DNA of 64,000 nucleotides from Helicobacter typhlonius (GTDB lineage: Bacteria; Campylobacterota; Campylobacteria; Campylobacterales; Helicobacteraceae). A program made the position numbers and the translations under genes. The notes below the pieces were generated by a model. That model was not told where the DNA came from, made no database searches, and saw only the letters and a program-made list of their open reading frames with translations. Location of the stretch: positions 434,001-498,000 of the forward strand of contig NZ_LN907858.1 of NCBI RefSeq assembly GCF_001460635.1. Reading direction: 5' to 3'. Each line of letters opens with the position of its first letter. The stretch's first letter is position 1. Shown here one piece after another: positions 36,646-45,784 of the stretch.

Positions 36646-38844
36646 TTATATTTTATATCGCAATTGCAGCGCATAACTTGCCCCAGCTACACGATAGAAG
36701 TCATAGTAGCGATTGTTTGTGATATTAGCAAAACTTGCTGATAAGTCAATGCCATTTTTGAAGTTGTAGCCACATTTTGCATTAAGCGTGAATTGCGCCT
36801 CATAATTCCCATAGGTGTTTTTAAGCGCGGGAGTATTCATATCATCTGCGAAAAATGCCGGTGCATAATATGCCCAAATTGAGCCATAGAATCCATATTG
36901 TGGAAAGTAATTTAGCGCAATATTTGCCATATGCTTTGGCGTAGCGGCGAGTTGTTTGCCCTCTGTATTAGGCTTTGCGTCATTTTTTAGAATCTTAGTA
37001 AGTGTAAGCGTGTAGTTGCCCTCTATAAATACATCGCGCATAATCGGCACTTGCGCGCTTAGCTCCGCGCCGTGAATCCTCCCCCGCCCTGCATTAATAT
37101 TTTTATATGGATTATTTTGATTTCCCGCGCCAGAGCGGTAAATCATATCCCATAACTCGGTATCGTAGTAGTAGAGTTTGCCCTCAAAGCTTTTGTTGTA
37201 GTATTCTGCGCCTATATCAAAGCTTAGCGCACTCTCTTGTTTTAAGTCGGGGTTAATCTCCCAAAAAGTGTTGCCGTGTGTGAATTGATACATATCCCTC
37301 ATAGTTGGCATTCTAAAGCCCGAGCCAAGCGAAGTTTTAAAGATGAGTCCTTGTGTAGATTCTGGTGTGTAGTTGAGCGAGAGTTTCGGGCTAAGGATAG
37401 AGGCGATTGCACCTTGATTGTGGCGATTTGTAGTGGGATTAAGCGTATTGGTGAGATACCCTGCGTAATTACGCCAATAGTCATAGCGGATTCCAAGTGA
37501 GCTAGAGAGTGATTGTGAAAGACTAGAATGAAGATTCATAAATGCCGATGCTACGAAAGCCTTGCCGCCATAGCTTCTATAAGTATCTGTGCGTGTGCTG
37601 GAGACTTTCCAATTTGTCATATTGCGATTATGCTGCACGAAGTCATAGTAGCGAAATTGCGCGGCACTAATGAGTGTGTGGCGACTGCCAAGATTCATAG
37701 TATAGATAATATCTATATAGTTGCTTGTAGAATCTATATCCTGCGTCCCTCCTGCTCCGCCATATCTATTGCCCTCGTCCTGTGTTGCGTCTTGCCAAAG
37801 GCTAAAGAGATTCATTGATGAAAAAGAGAGTTTGAGCGAGGAGCTGTCAAAATCGTGCTCATAGGTGAGATTCCCAAGTAGATGAGAATAATTGCCTATA
37901 CCGCCAATCCCCGAGCCTACAAAATAATCTTTGCCATCTACAAGGTTTGTGCTTTGCCCCGCATTATCGGTGATGTAGCTTGTGAAATGTTTGAATTTAT
38001 AGCTGTGATTAGAGAAGCTAAGCATAGCGGAGAGCATATGAGAATCGTTTATGCCATATTCTGCTTTCAAGCGCACATCATAAATGTGATAGTTTCGCTT
38101 GCCTCCATCACCAATGATGAGATTTCCTGCCTTGTCTGTTGTAATACCGCTTATGTCATTGGGGGCTTGAATGCCACTTGGCAGTGTGGTGGGAAAGCTT
38201 GGGTAACCCTCGCTTTGTGTGTATCCCGCACTAAGCTTGAGCCTTAGCTTTTTATCGAAAAACACATCGCCTACATTCGCATAGGCGCGGATAAGATTCT
38301 TATCCGCGGTATCTTTGACAAACTCATCACCATAGCTTATGATGATTTGAGATGAAAATTCGCTTGGCATTGCGGTGATGAAATTTACTACACCACCAAT
38401 CGCACCTGCACCATAGAGGCTAGAGAATGTCCCGCGCGCCACCTCCACGCGTTCTACATCATAGAGTGAAATTTGATTTAAGATTCTGCTCTCTCCTTCC
38501 AAATCGCTCAAAATCACTCCATCAAGCATAAGCAGTGTGCCATAATTGATACCGCGAATCTTTATTTTTGGGCGAGGATTGAAACTTGTATCATTATCCA
38601 CGCGCACACCAGCAAGTTTTTTAAGCGTATCGGTGATTTTGGTATTTGGCATATTTTGAATCTGCCTCGCATTTAGCACACTTGCGTTGCCCGGGATTTT
38701 TTCCACATCGGTGGCAAGCGCACTCTCTTTGACGATAGATGGACTGAATGTATAGGACTCTATACCATAGGCATTGACGCAACGTGTGAGGACAAACAAG
38801 CTTAAAAATGACAAGGAGGCAACAAAGCGAGGGAGATAAAACAT
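36646..38844 (-). CDS. TonB-dependent outer-membrane receptor, probably for nickel
   Basis: 732 residues: signal peptide (FVASLSFLSLFVLTRCVNA), then a plug domain (about 45-155; VSDN-like region PNTKITDTLKKLAGVRV, PKIKIRGINYGTLLMLDG, VERVEVARGTFSSLYG, AGAIGGVVNFIT), then a 22-strand barrel ending in an aromatic-rich C-terminus (ASYALQLRYKI). It is divergent from a nickel/peptide-type ABC transporter, 152 bases apart. I recall that in H. hepaticus a TonB-dependent receptor beside nikABDE was proposed as a nickel importer, which this arrangement matches. Substrate is inferred, not shown. Confidence 0.82.
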   Translation of the reverse strand: MFYLPRFVASLSFLSLFVLTRCVNAYGIESYTFSPSIVKESALATDVEKIPGNASVLNARQIQNMPNTKITDTLKKLAGVRVDNDTSFNPRPKIKIRGINYGTLLMLDGVILSDLEGESRILNQISLYDVERVEVARGTFSSLYGAGAIGGVVNFITAMPSEFSSQIIISYGDEFVKDTADKNLIRAYANVGDVFFDKKLRLKLSAGYTQSEGYPSFPTTLPSGIQAPNDISGITTDKAGNLIIGDGGKRNYHIYDVRLKAEYGINDSHMLSAMLSFSNHSYKFKHFTSYITDNAGQSTNLVDGKDYFVGSGIGGIGNYSHLLGNLTYEHDFDSSSLKLSFSSMNLFSLWQDATQDEGNRYGGAGGTQDIDSTSNYIDIIYTMNLGSRHTLISAAQFRYYDFVQHNRNMTNWKVSSTRTDTYRSYGGKAFVASAFMNLHSSLSQSLSSSLGIRYDYWRNYAGYLTNTLNPTTNRHNQGAIASILSPKLSLNYTPESTQGLIFKTSLGSGFRMPTMRDMYQFTHGNTFWEINPDLKQESALSFDIGAEYYNKSFEGKLYYYDTELWDMIYRSGAGNQNNPYKNINAGRGRIHGAELSAQVPIMRDVFIEGNYTLTLTKILKNDAKPNTEGKQLAATPKHMANIALNYFPQYGFYGSIWAYYAPAFFADDMNTPALKNTYGNYEAQFTLNAKCGYNFKNGIDLSASFANITNNRYYDFYRVAGASYALQLRYKI

Positions 38845-38899
38845 AGTATTGCCTTATGTAATAAGATATAATACATATTTTATTATAGCACAACTTAAA

Positions 38900-38924
38900 T
38901 ATTACTTATACTTATTTTTTATTA
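38900..38924. promoter_or_regulatory. candidate NikR-type operator between receptor and nikA
   Basis: TATTA at 38900-38904 and TATTA at 38920-38924 are separated by exactly 15 bases, fitting the Helicobacter NikR pattern TRWYA-N15-TRWYA as I recall it. It lies in the divergent intergenic region. The region is very AT-rich, so a chance match is quite possible. Confidence 0.3.
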
Positions 38925-38996
38925 TTTTGAATATGATATACTACTGCTTTTTGGGTTTTATAAATCTTGCAAAAGCTTAGAATCTTAAGGATAAAT

Positions 38997-40547
38997 ATGC
39001 GCGTAATCATCGTATTTTTTATGTATATAGGCGTGGTATGGGGAAAAAATACCCTCATTGTAGCGGTGTCGGAGAATATCGGTGCGCTAAATCCTCAAGG
39101 TTATCAGGGTAATGCAATGTTTGCGCAAAATGCGGTGTATGAAGGGTTGGTGCGTGTGGATAAGCGAGGCAAGATTGTGCCAAGTCTTGCTACTATGTGG
39201 GAGATTAGCACAGATGCTTTGCAGTATGATTTTACCCTGCGTGAGGGGGTGAGATTCTCAAATGGTGAGGAGTTTAACGCTGACGCGGTGGTGAAAAACT
39301 TTGAATCTGTGTTAAAAAATCGAGCAAGACATTCGTGGAGTGGGCTTGCTGTAGCTTTAGAATCCGCACAAAAACTCGCGCCCCACAAAGTGCGCTTGAT
39401 TCTTAAAAAGCCTTATAGCCCGACATTAGATGAACTCGCAGTGGCGCGTCCTTTTAGATTCTTAGCACCAAGTGCTATGCCTAAAGATTTAGACTTGATA
39501 AAGCACAATCCACAACCCATTGGCACGGGCGCGTATATGTTGGCTAAAAGTGTGTATGGTGTGAGTGATACATTGGTGAAAAATCCTCACTATTGGGATA
39601 AGGACGCCTATAATGGCATCTATTATGATGAGGTAATTTTGAAAGTGATTTATGACCCGAGCTCAAAAATTGCCGCACTAAAGAGTGGGCAGATTGATAT
39701 GATCTATGGGAACGACCAGATTCCGTTAGAAATTTTTAAGAGTATGCAAAGGGGCGCGCAGTTTCATACTTATCTAAGTCCGCCCATTTATACAACTAAT
39801 CTTGTGATTAATTCCGCCTCACCCGCTTTCAAGCTCGGTAATACGGAATTAGAGCGCACCTTGCGTAAGGCTCTAGGCTATGGCATAGATAAGCAAAGGT
39901 TGATAAAAGCGGTGTATAGTGGCTTACAGGATACAACAGATTGTATGTTTCAGCCAAGCAAGGCTTGTGAAGAGGCGCATAGTATAAGCGCGAGTGAGCA
40001 AGAGGAGGCATTGGCATTTTTGCGAAAACATTTTGCAGATTCAAGGCAAAGGGGTATAGAAATCCTCTATATAGGTGATAATCCGGCGCAAAAGATGATG
40101 GCTGAAATTATCCAAAGCGATTTGAAAGCATTTGGCGTGAAAGTGCATATAAGCGCGAGTGAGTATAGTATCTATATGAATAGACTACTCAATGGGGCAT
40201 TTGACATAGCTTTTAGGGATACTTGGGGTGCGCCCTATGATCCTTTGACTATCTTGCACTCTATGCTTATACCTAGCCACATCGACTATGCCGCGCAGCA
40301 GGGGCTACCAACAAAGCCTCTCATTGATGAGGAGATAAGAAAGCTCATCGCGCTTAATCCTCATATTAAGGCTTTTAAAGACACATTAGAGCGCATTATC
40401 TTTATGCTAGAGGATAGCGGTGTGTATATGCCCCTTAGCAATCAAAGAAATAAAGCTATAGCACACAAAAAGATTAAAGGCATTGATATGGGTGTTTCTA
40501 GCTATGAAGTGCCATTTTGGGAGTTTTATGAGGATTCTAAAAAATAG
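38997..40547 (+). CDS. nikA: periplasmic nickel/peptide-type binding protein (NikA-like)
   Basis: 516 residues from the ATG at 38997 (TTAAGGATAAAT upstream). A signal peptide (MRVIIVFFMYIGVVWGK) leads a family 5 solute-binding protein: YEGLVRVDKRGKIVPSLATMW, given in part, FTLREGVRFSNGEEFNADAVV in part, PIGTGAYML, and DIAFRDTWGAPYDPLTIL. NikA-like proteins bind nickel as a complex, often with histidine. The ABC genes downstream and the receptor upstream make nickel the best guess; a peptide or other metallophore cannot be excluded. Confidence 0.85.
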   Translation: MRVIIVFFMYIGVVWGKNTLIVAVSENIGALNPQGYQGNAMFAQNAVYEGLVRVDKRGKIVPSLATMWEISTDALQYDFTLREGVRFSNGEEFNADAVVKNFESVLKNRARHSWSGLAVALESAQKLAPHKVRLILKKPYSPTLDELAVARPFRFLAPSAMPKDLDLIKHNPQPIGTGAYMLAKSVYGVSDTLVKNPHYWDKDAYNGIYYDEVILKVIYDPSSKIAALKSGQIDMIYGNDQIPLEIFKSMQRGAQFHTYLSPPIYTTNLVINSASPAFKLGNTELERTLRKALGYGIDKQRLIKAVYSGLQDTTDCMFQPSKACEEAHSISASEQEEALAFLRKHFADSRQRGIEILYIGDNPAQKMMAEIIQSDLKAFGVKVHISASEYSIYMNRLLNGAFDIAFRDTWGAPYDPLTILHSMLIPSHIDYAAQQGLPTKPLIDEEIRKLIALNPHIKAFKDTLERIIFMLEDSGVYMPLSNQRNKAIAHKKIKGIDMGVSSYEVPFWEFYEDSKK

Positions 40548-40674
40548 GGTAAGGCTTTTTACAAATGTTTTTCAAAAAGAAGTGCGGATTCTAAAAATGG
40601 ATTCCAAGATAAGAATAGACTTTTAAAGTAAAAAGCAAGAATTTTTAAGATTCTAAAACTTAAACGAGGTGTGT

Positions 40675-41634
40675 ATGAAAAAATTTGTGCTGTATAGGAT
40701 AACGTGGATAGTGCCTATCGTGTTATTTGTATCTTTTGGGGTATTTGTGCTTTTGCGGCTTGGCGGGAGCGACCCTGTGATGAGCTATCTTATAGCTTCA
40801 AATCTCCCCGCCACGCCCGAACTTGTGGAGGAACTTCGAGCAAGTTTTGGACTTGATAAACCAATTTTGACACAATATTTCCTATGGCTTCAAGACGCTA
40901 TAAAGCTTGATTTTGGCACATCGTATATGACCGGACGGAGTGTGAGCGAGGATTTTTTACATTTTTTACCAAACACACTTTTGCTTGTGTTGTGCGGATT
41001 CATTTTGACTTTCATCTTTGCCCTGCCTTTAGGAATATTAGGAATGTATTATCACAATCGATTCATAGATTTTGTAATTAGAATCTTTTGCTTTGTTGGT
41101 GTGAGTATGCCAAATTTTTGGTTTGCCTTTTTGCTTATGCTCTTTTTTAGTGTGTATCTTGGGTGGCTTCCTGCGGTGGGAATTGAGGGTGCGCAAAGCT
41201 TTATTATGCCAAGCCTTAGTATCGCGCTTATGTCTATTTGTGTCTTAGCGCGTCTCATTCGGGCAAATATGCTTCAAGTGCAGGAGGAGAGGCATATTGT
41301 ATATGCGAGAATGCGTGGAATAAAGGGATTGAGGCTTTATATCACGCATATTTTTTATAACGCATTCTTGCCAATTCTTACCGCAATGGGTATGCATATA
41401 GGTGAGCTTATAGGCGGTGCGCTTGTGATTGAAAGCGTGTTTGGACTGCCCGGCATTGGGCTATATAGTATTCAGGGCATAGCAAATCACGATTTTCCGG
41501 TGATTGAGTGCTTTATTGTTGTGCTGGGTGCAACCTTTGTGCTGTGTAATGTGCTTGTTGATATACTCTATGCGCTTTTTGACCCGCGTATGCGTAGGCA
41601 AAATTACGCACTTGATGCAAAGGGCGAGATATGA
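40675..41634 (+). CDS. nikB: ABC permease NikB/DppB-like
   Basis: 319 residues, with six predicted helices and the BPD_transp_1 domain. The N-terminal FRLGGSDP-like element appears as LLRLGGSDPVMSYL and the EAA-type loop as YARMRGIKGLRLYITHIFYNA. It forms the inner-membrane channel with the permease half of the next gene. It starts at 40675 after CGAGGTGTGT; a GTG two codons earlier is in frame. The stop overlaps the next start as ATGA. The 127-base gap after nikA holds no gene. Confidence 0.93.
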   Translation: MKKFVLYRITWIVPIVLFVSFGVFVLLRLGGSDPVMSYLIASNLPATPELVEELRASFGLDKPILTQYFLWLQDAIKLDFGTSYMTGRSVSEDFLHFLPNTLLLVLCGFILTFIFALPLGILGMYYHNRFIDFVIRIFCFVGVSMPNFWFAFLLMLFFSVYLGWLPAVGIEGAQSFIMPSLSIALMSICVLARLIRANMLQVQEERHIVYARMRGIKGLRLYITHIFYNAFLPILTAMGMHIGELIGGALVIESVFGLPGIGLYSIQGIANHDFPVIECFIVVLGATFVLCNVLVDILYALFDPRMRRQNYALDAKGEI

Positions 41635-43259
41635 GGGCGATGAGCTGGTGGGGCAAATGCGCTCTTGTGGGTATGGGTATCATCGCGCTTTTAGCATTTT
41701 TTGCACCTTTTGTTGCGCCTTATGCGCCTGATATGCAGGATTTGGATAATATTCTTGCTCCTGCGAGTGCGGCGCATTGGTGCGGGAGCGACTATTTGGG
41801 TAGGGATATTTTCTCTCGTATTCTCTATGGAGCAAGACTCTCATTAGGCTGTGCTGCGGTGATTTTGGCTTTTATTGTGATTTTGGGTATTAGTGTGGGA
41901 GGATTGTCTGGCTTTGTTGGTGGGAGGATTGACGCGCTGTGTATGCGTATATGCGATATTTTTATGAGTGTGCCAACTATCGCACTTTCTCTCTTTTTGG
42001 TCGGTGTGCTTGGGAGTGGGCTAGAAAATGTGATGATTGCGATTATTCTCACACATTGGGCGTGGTATGCGCGGATTGTGCGTAGTATCGTCTTTAGTCT
42101 CAAAAATAAAGAATATGTCCTGCTCTCTTTTACCTTTGGGGCGGGGAGTTTGCAGAGATTCAAAAGGCATTTGATGCTCCCTATCATCAGTCAATGCGCT
42201 GTTTTGGCAAGTATGGATATAGGGCACATTATGCTTCATATTGCTGGATTATCTTTTTTGGGGCTTGGTGTGCAGTCACCCACTGCTGAATGGGGCATTA
42301 TGTTGAGCGAGGCAAAAGATTATCTATGGGATTATCCTATGTTGATTGTGTATCCGGGCTTGGCACTTTTTGTTTGTGTGGCTTTGGCAAATATGATAGG
42401 GGAGAGTCTGCGAGATAGCTTTGGTTTTGTGCATAAGCTTGAAGACTTTGTGTCAAAAAATACGCAAATTATAGAATCTGTGCAGATTCAAAGCGCAAAA
42501 AGCTTAGAATTAGAACATTTGCGCATCAAATCTTATGAAAATGAGCTTGTTAGTGTGGATTCTGTGCGAATTTATAGGGGAGAGTGTAGCGCACTGCTTG
42601 GCAAAAGTGGTAGTGGTAAGTCTCTTAGCGCATTTGCCTTGCAGGGCTTTATCTCTCCTAACCTTACACAGCAAGATGGGAGCGTTAGGCTCGATGATAA
42701 ACTCATAAATCCTGCCTTGTATCGAGGCGTGATTTTTGCGTGTATTATGCAGAATCCGCGCACTTGCTTCAATCCGCTTTTGAGTATCAATTATCATTTT
42801 AAAGAGACTTGCAAGGCACTATATAAGCCCTATGATAGTGATTTTATTAGACAATGTTTATTGAATGCGGGGCTAGATTCTAATATTTTATCTGCTTATC
42901 CATTTGAGCTAAGCGGGGGAATGCTCCAGCGCGTGATGATAGCTCTTGCTTTGCTTACACAAGCACCATTTATTATAGCCGATGAGCCTACAAGCGACTT
43001 AGACAAGCCCATAGCCTATGAGATTTTGCGCACATTGCGAGACTTGAAAGATTCACATAATCTTGGTATTTTGCTTATCACGCACGATTTGGCGGCGGTA
43101 GCGGATAATGCAACATATGTCTATGTAATGGAGCAGGGGAGGATTATAGAATCTGCGCAGATTCTGCAGGGCAAAATAATGAAAGAGGGCGCACAAACAC
43201 CTACAATGAGGCATTTAGCGCAAATATGCGCACAAAGGAGTGAAAATGCTCGAGCTTAA
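41631..43259 (+). CDS. nikD: NikC-NikD fusion: ABC permease joined to ATPase
   Basis: A single 542-residue frame. Residues about 1-265 are a DppC/NikC-type permease (APASAAHWCGSDYLGRDIFSR, in part, then AAVILAFIVILGISVGGLSG and LSFLGLGVQSPTAEWG). Residues about 290-535 are an ABC ATPase with Walker A LLGKSGSGKSLSAFA, the Q-loop IMQNPRTCFNP, the signature LSGGMLQRVMIALAL, Walker B FIIADEPTSDLD and the H-loop LLITHDLAAV. In most bacteria these are two proteins. It explains why this type of operon is called nikABDE with no separate nikC. It overlaps nikE at its 3' end. Confidence 0.93.
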   Translation: MRAMSWWGKCALVGMGIIALLAFFAPFVAPYAPDMQDLDNILAPASAAHWCGSDYLGRDIFSRILYGARLSLGCAAVILAFIVILGISVGGLSGFVGGRIDALCMRICDIFMSVPTIALSLFLVGVLGSGLENVMIAIILTHWAWYARIVRSIVFSLKNKEYVLLSFTFGAGSLQRFKRHLMLPIISQCAVLASMDIGHIMLHIAGLSFLGLGVQSPTAEWGIMLSEAKDYLWDYPMLIVYPGLALFVCVALANMIGESLRDSFGFVHKLEDFVSKNTQIIESVQIQSAKSLELEHLRIKSYENELVSVDSVRIYRGECSALLGKSGSGKSLSAFALQGFISPNLTQQDGSVRLDDKLINPALYRGVIFACIMQNPRTCFNPLLSINYHFKETCKALYKPYDSDFIRQCLLNAGLDSNILSAYPFELSGGMLQRVMIALALLTQAPFIIADEPTSDLDKPIAYEILRTLRDLKDSHNLGILLITHDLAAVADNATYVYVMEQGRIIESAQILQGKIMKEGAQTPTMRHLAQICAQRSENARA

Positions 43260-43956
43260 AAATGTGTCCTATTCCTACACCTCTTATCGTCTCTTTGGCA
43301 CACGCACAAAGCAGGTGTTAAGGCATATTAACTTGCGTATGCAATCTCATCAAAGCCTAGCGATTATGGGGCAGAGTGGTTGTGGTAAGAGCACATTGGC
43401 TAAAATCGCGTGTGGGCTTTTGCACCCAAGTAAAGATGAAAATGGTGCGCGTGGTGTCGTGGAGTATAATTCTGCTTTATTGAAACTTAAAAACATAGAG
43501 ACAAGAAGGGATTTTTATAGGCAAGTGCAGATTCTATTTCAAGACTGCATAGGCTCACTGAATCCTTATTATTCCTGCCTTGAAAATTGCCTCGAGTCGC
43601 TTCAATACCTCTCGCATTTAAGCAAGGAGGAGAGTATAGCGCGACTAAAGGCTTTGGCGCGAGACTTGGCATTGCCAGAGGATATATTTTCTAGGCAGGT
43701 TGGAAGTATCTCGGGTGGAGAGGCACAGCGAATATGCCTTATTCGTGCCCTCTGTGTCGAGCCAAAATTACTTATCCTTGATGAAAACACTTCCGGACTT
43801 GACTATGAGCTATCTTTGGCGGTGGTGGAATATTTAAAGCAGTGGCAAAAGCGCACAGGAGCGAGTATTTTGCTTATCACACACGATGAGGAAGTGGCGC
43901 GTAGATTATGTGATGATGTGCGCGTGATGAGCGCACAAGGTGAGTTAGAATCTTAA
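43246..43956 (+). CDS. nikE: ABC ATPase NikE-like
   Basis: 236 residues. Walker A MGQSGCGKSTLAKIA, Q-loop LFQDCIGSLNPYYS, signature SISGGEAQRICLIRAL, Walker B LLILDENTSGLD and H-loop LLITHDEEV. It pairs with the ATPase half of the fused protein. The ATG at 43246 sits at proper distance from AAAGGAG; the GTG at 43240 is too close to it. It is the last gene of the operon. The region is convergent with the GT-C glycosyltransferase, 51 bases apart. Confidence 0.93.
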   Translation: MLELKNVSYSYTSYRLFGTRTKQVLRHINLRMQSHQSLAIMGQSGCGKSTLAKIACGLLHPSKDENGARGVVEYNSALLKLKNIETRRDFYRQVQILFQDCIGSLNPYYSCLENCLESLQYLSHLSKEESIARLKALARDLALPEDIFSRQVGSISGGEAQRICLIRALCVEPKLLILDENTSGLDYELSLAVVEYLKQWQKRTGASILLITHDEEVARRLCDDVRVMSAQGELES

Positions 43957-44007
43957 GCACAATCTCCTTGCCTTATATAATAAATTTCATCAAATCCTGC
44001 CAATAGC

Positions 44008-45720
44008 TTAAGGCACTTCAAAAATATAATCTCTAAGTGGTAGCCTAAAGAGATTTTGATTGCCAAGCGTAACATCTTTTAATGTTTGCGAGTTAGCAAA
44101 AAATGCTTTAAGCAGTGGCTTTATGGCGATGTAGGGAATCCCAAATGCGCTGCTTGTGTAGATAAGGCGATATTGTTGGGCTAGATTCTCTATATATTCC
44201 GTATTTGCATTATAAATTGTGCTGCTATTAAGGATAATTAAATCCCCGCTTTGTGGCGTAGTGATAGCATCGCTATTATACGCACTTATTGTTGAATATG
44301 GGTCATAGCCCCATAAGCGCATTTTTTCCCATAATGTCGGGGAATTTTCATCTTTGATTTTTATATCAACATTATGTGTATGATATATTATTTCTAAATA
44401 TTTTGCGAAATATCCCCAATACCAAGTGGCGTAATTTTCGCCGCGCCCGTTGCCCTCAAAATAAATGTTAAGCGTTTGATGAGATTCTGCTCTCTTTTTT
44501 GCTTTATCTGCGACAAAGGCTAGGGCATTGTGAAATTTTACTCCTTCACTTTTGAGAGAGATATAGCTGTAAATACCAGCGGGTAGGGTGTTTATGCAAA
44601 TGAGAATTACACAGACTATGCTTAGAATCTTAAATATTTTAAATCGTATATAATGAAGCTGATAGAGAAAATAAAGCATTCCAACAAGGCTTACAAAATA
44701 AATAGGTATGAGATAGTAGGATTCAAAAAGTTTAAGCTTGATAAAGGCACACGCATATAAGAATCCTCCCAAAAGCAAACTATCCCAAAAGATATGATAT
44801 CTATCACTTTTCACAATAAACCTATAAATTCTATACAAAAGCAAACTCGGCAATAAAAGTAGTAAAAGGCTGTCATTAAGCATAAAGTTAAAAAGCCCTT
44901 TGAGTGTATGGAGCAATTCCTCGTGCGCACTAAGAAATATCCCACGCGCATAAGTTTTTTCTATATTTGGCATAATAAGTAGGGCATACAACACAAGAAA
45001 CAAAAGCGCACTTGCGAGTAATGCACCATAATAGGCATAGGCTTTTGTGCCTTTTTTGTGCTTAAGAGAATCTATGAGCATAAGCAATCCAACACTACCA
45101 ATCATTAAAAAGGTAGGCTCTTTGTAATATAAGGCGAGATTCGCACTTATGAATCCAATAATGGCACTAGGAATGTTTGTATTTTGATAGAATCTTATAC
45201 TAGATAGGACAAAGAGGCTTAGAAAAAGCACTTGCAAACGCTCGGGGTAACAGATACCAAGCATTATTGTAATAAAGCCCGGGTGTAAAAATATACAAAG
45301 TAAAAGCACCACACGCAAAGTATAGTGCCTCTCCTGTAACACAAGGGCAAATAAAATCCATAGCAAAAGCCCCACGGCAAAGACGATAAGCGCATTAAAG
45401 GCAAAAAACATATAAGGATTGTGTGAAAATATCGCAATGAGATTTAAATCCAAAGAAGCCAGAGGAAAAAACCGCCCGCTACTAGGTGTGTAGCCATTAA
45501 ATATGGGTTGAGATTCATAAATTTTAAGCCACATCCAAATATCATCGAGATTGTAAGTATAGCGCGAGTAGCAAACAATGCCTATGCAATAAAGAGAAAG
45601 AAAGGCAAAAAAGAAAAAAGTGTATTTATGGGAGTGCGGGGTAAATGTATGAGAGAGAAGATACTTTATCCCCCCCCCCGCTAGCTTATAAGTATTAGGG
45701 GTTTGTATATTTCTTTCCAT
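44008..45720 (-). CDS. membrane glycosyltransferase (GT-C-like) with poly-G tract
   Basis: 570 residues from the ATG at 45720 (AAAGGATAAAA upstream). About eleven hydrophobic helices. An early periplasmic loop holds YNLDDIWMW; such acidic pairs after the first helix are typical of GT-C enzymes. The rest has long helices and a soluble C-terminal domain of about 150 residues. Codons 14-17 contain a run of ten G (coding strand), currently in frame. A TTG frame reaches back to overlap gmd but lacks a ribosome site. Position right after gmd suggests use in fucose-containing or related glycans. Substrate is unknown. Confidence 0.65.
   Translation of the reverse strand: MERNIQTPNTYKLAGGGIKYLLSHTFTPHSHKYTFFFFAFLSLYCIGIVCYSRYTYNLDDIWMWLKIYESQPIFNGYTPSSGRFFPLASLDLNLIAIFSHNPYMFFAFNALIVFAVGLLLWILFALVLQERHYTLRVVLLLCIFLHPGFITIMLGICYPERLQVLFLSLFVLSSIRFYQNTNIPSAIIGFISANLALYYKEPTFLMIGSVGLLMLIDSLKHKKGTKAYAYYGALLASALLFLVLYALLIMPNIEKTYARGIFLSAHEELLHTLKGLFNFMLNDSLLLLLLPSLLLYRIYRFIVKSDRYHIFWDSLLLGGFLYACAFIKLKLFESYYLIPIYFVSLVGMLYFLYQLHYIRFKIFKILSIVCVILICINTLPAGIYSYISLKSEGVKFHNALAFVADKAKKRAESHQTLNIYFEGNGRGENYATWYWGYFAKYLEIIYHTHNVDIKIKDENSPTLWEKMRLWGYDPYSTISAYNSDAITTPQSGDLIILNSSTIYNANTEYIENLAQQYRLIYTSSAFGIPYIAIKPLLKAFFANSQTLKDVTLGNQNLFRLPLRDYIFEVP
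45670..45679 (-). repeat. poly-G10 tract (C10 on the plus strand) in the GT-C gene
   Basis: Ten consecutive G on the coding strand, within the first 20 codons, reading Ala-Gly-Gly-Gly. Gain or loss of one base would abolish the frame, so this is a likely phase-variation switch. Present length is in frame (ON). Confidence 0.8.
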
Positions 45721-45784
45721 TTTTATCCTTTGAAGTTGGTATAGGGCGCACAGATTGGGCGTAAAATAAAGGGCTAGTTTTGCA

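Noticed and set aside
43957-44007. Terminator between nikE and the GT-C gene
   Set aside because: No stem-loop with T run in this 51-base convergent gap.
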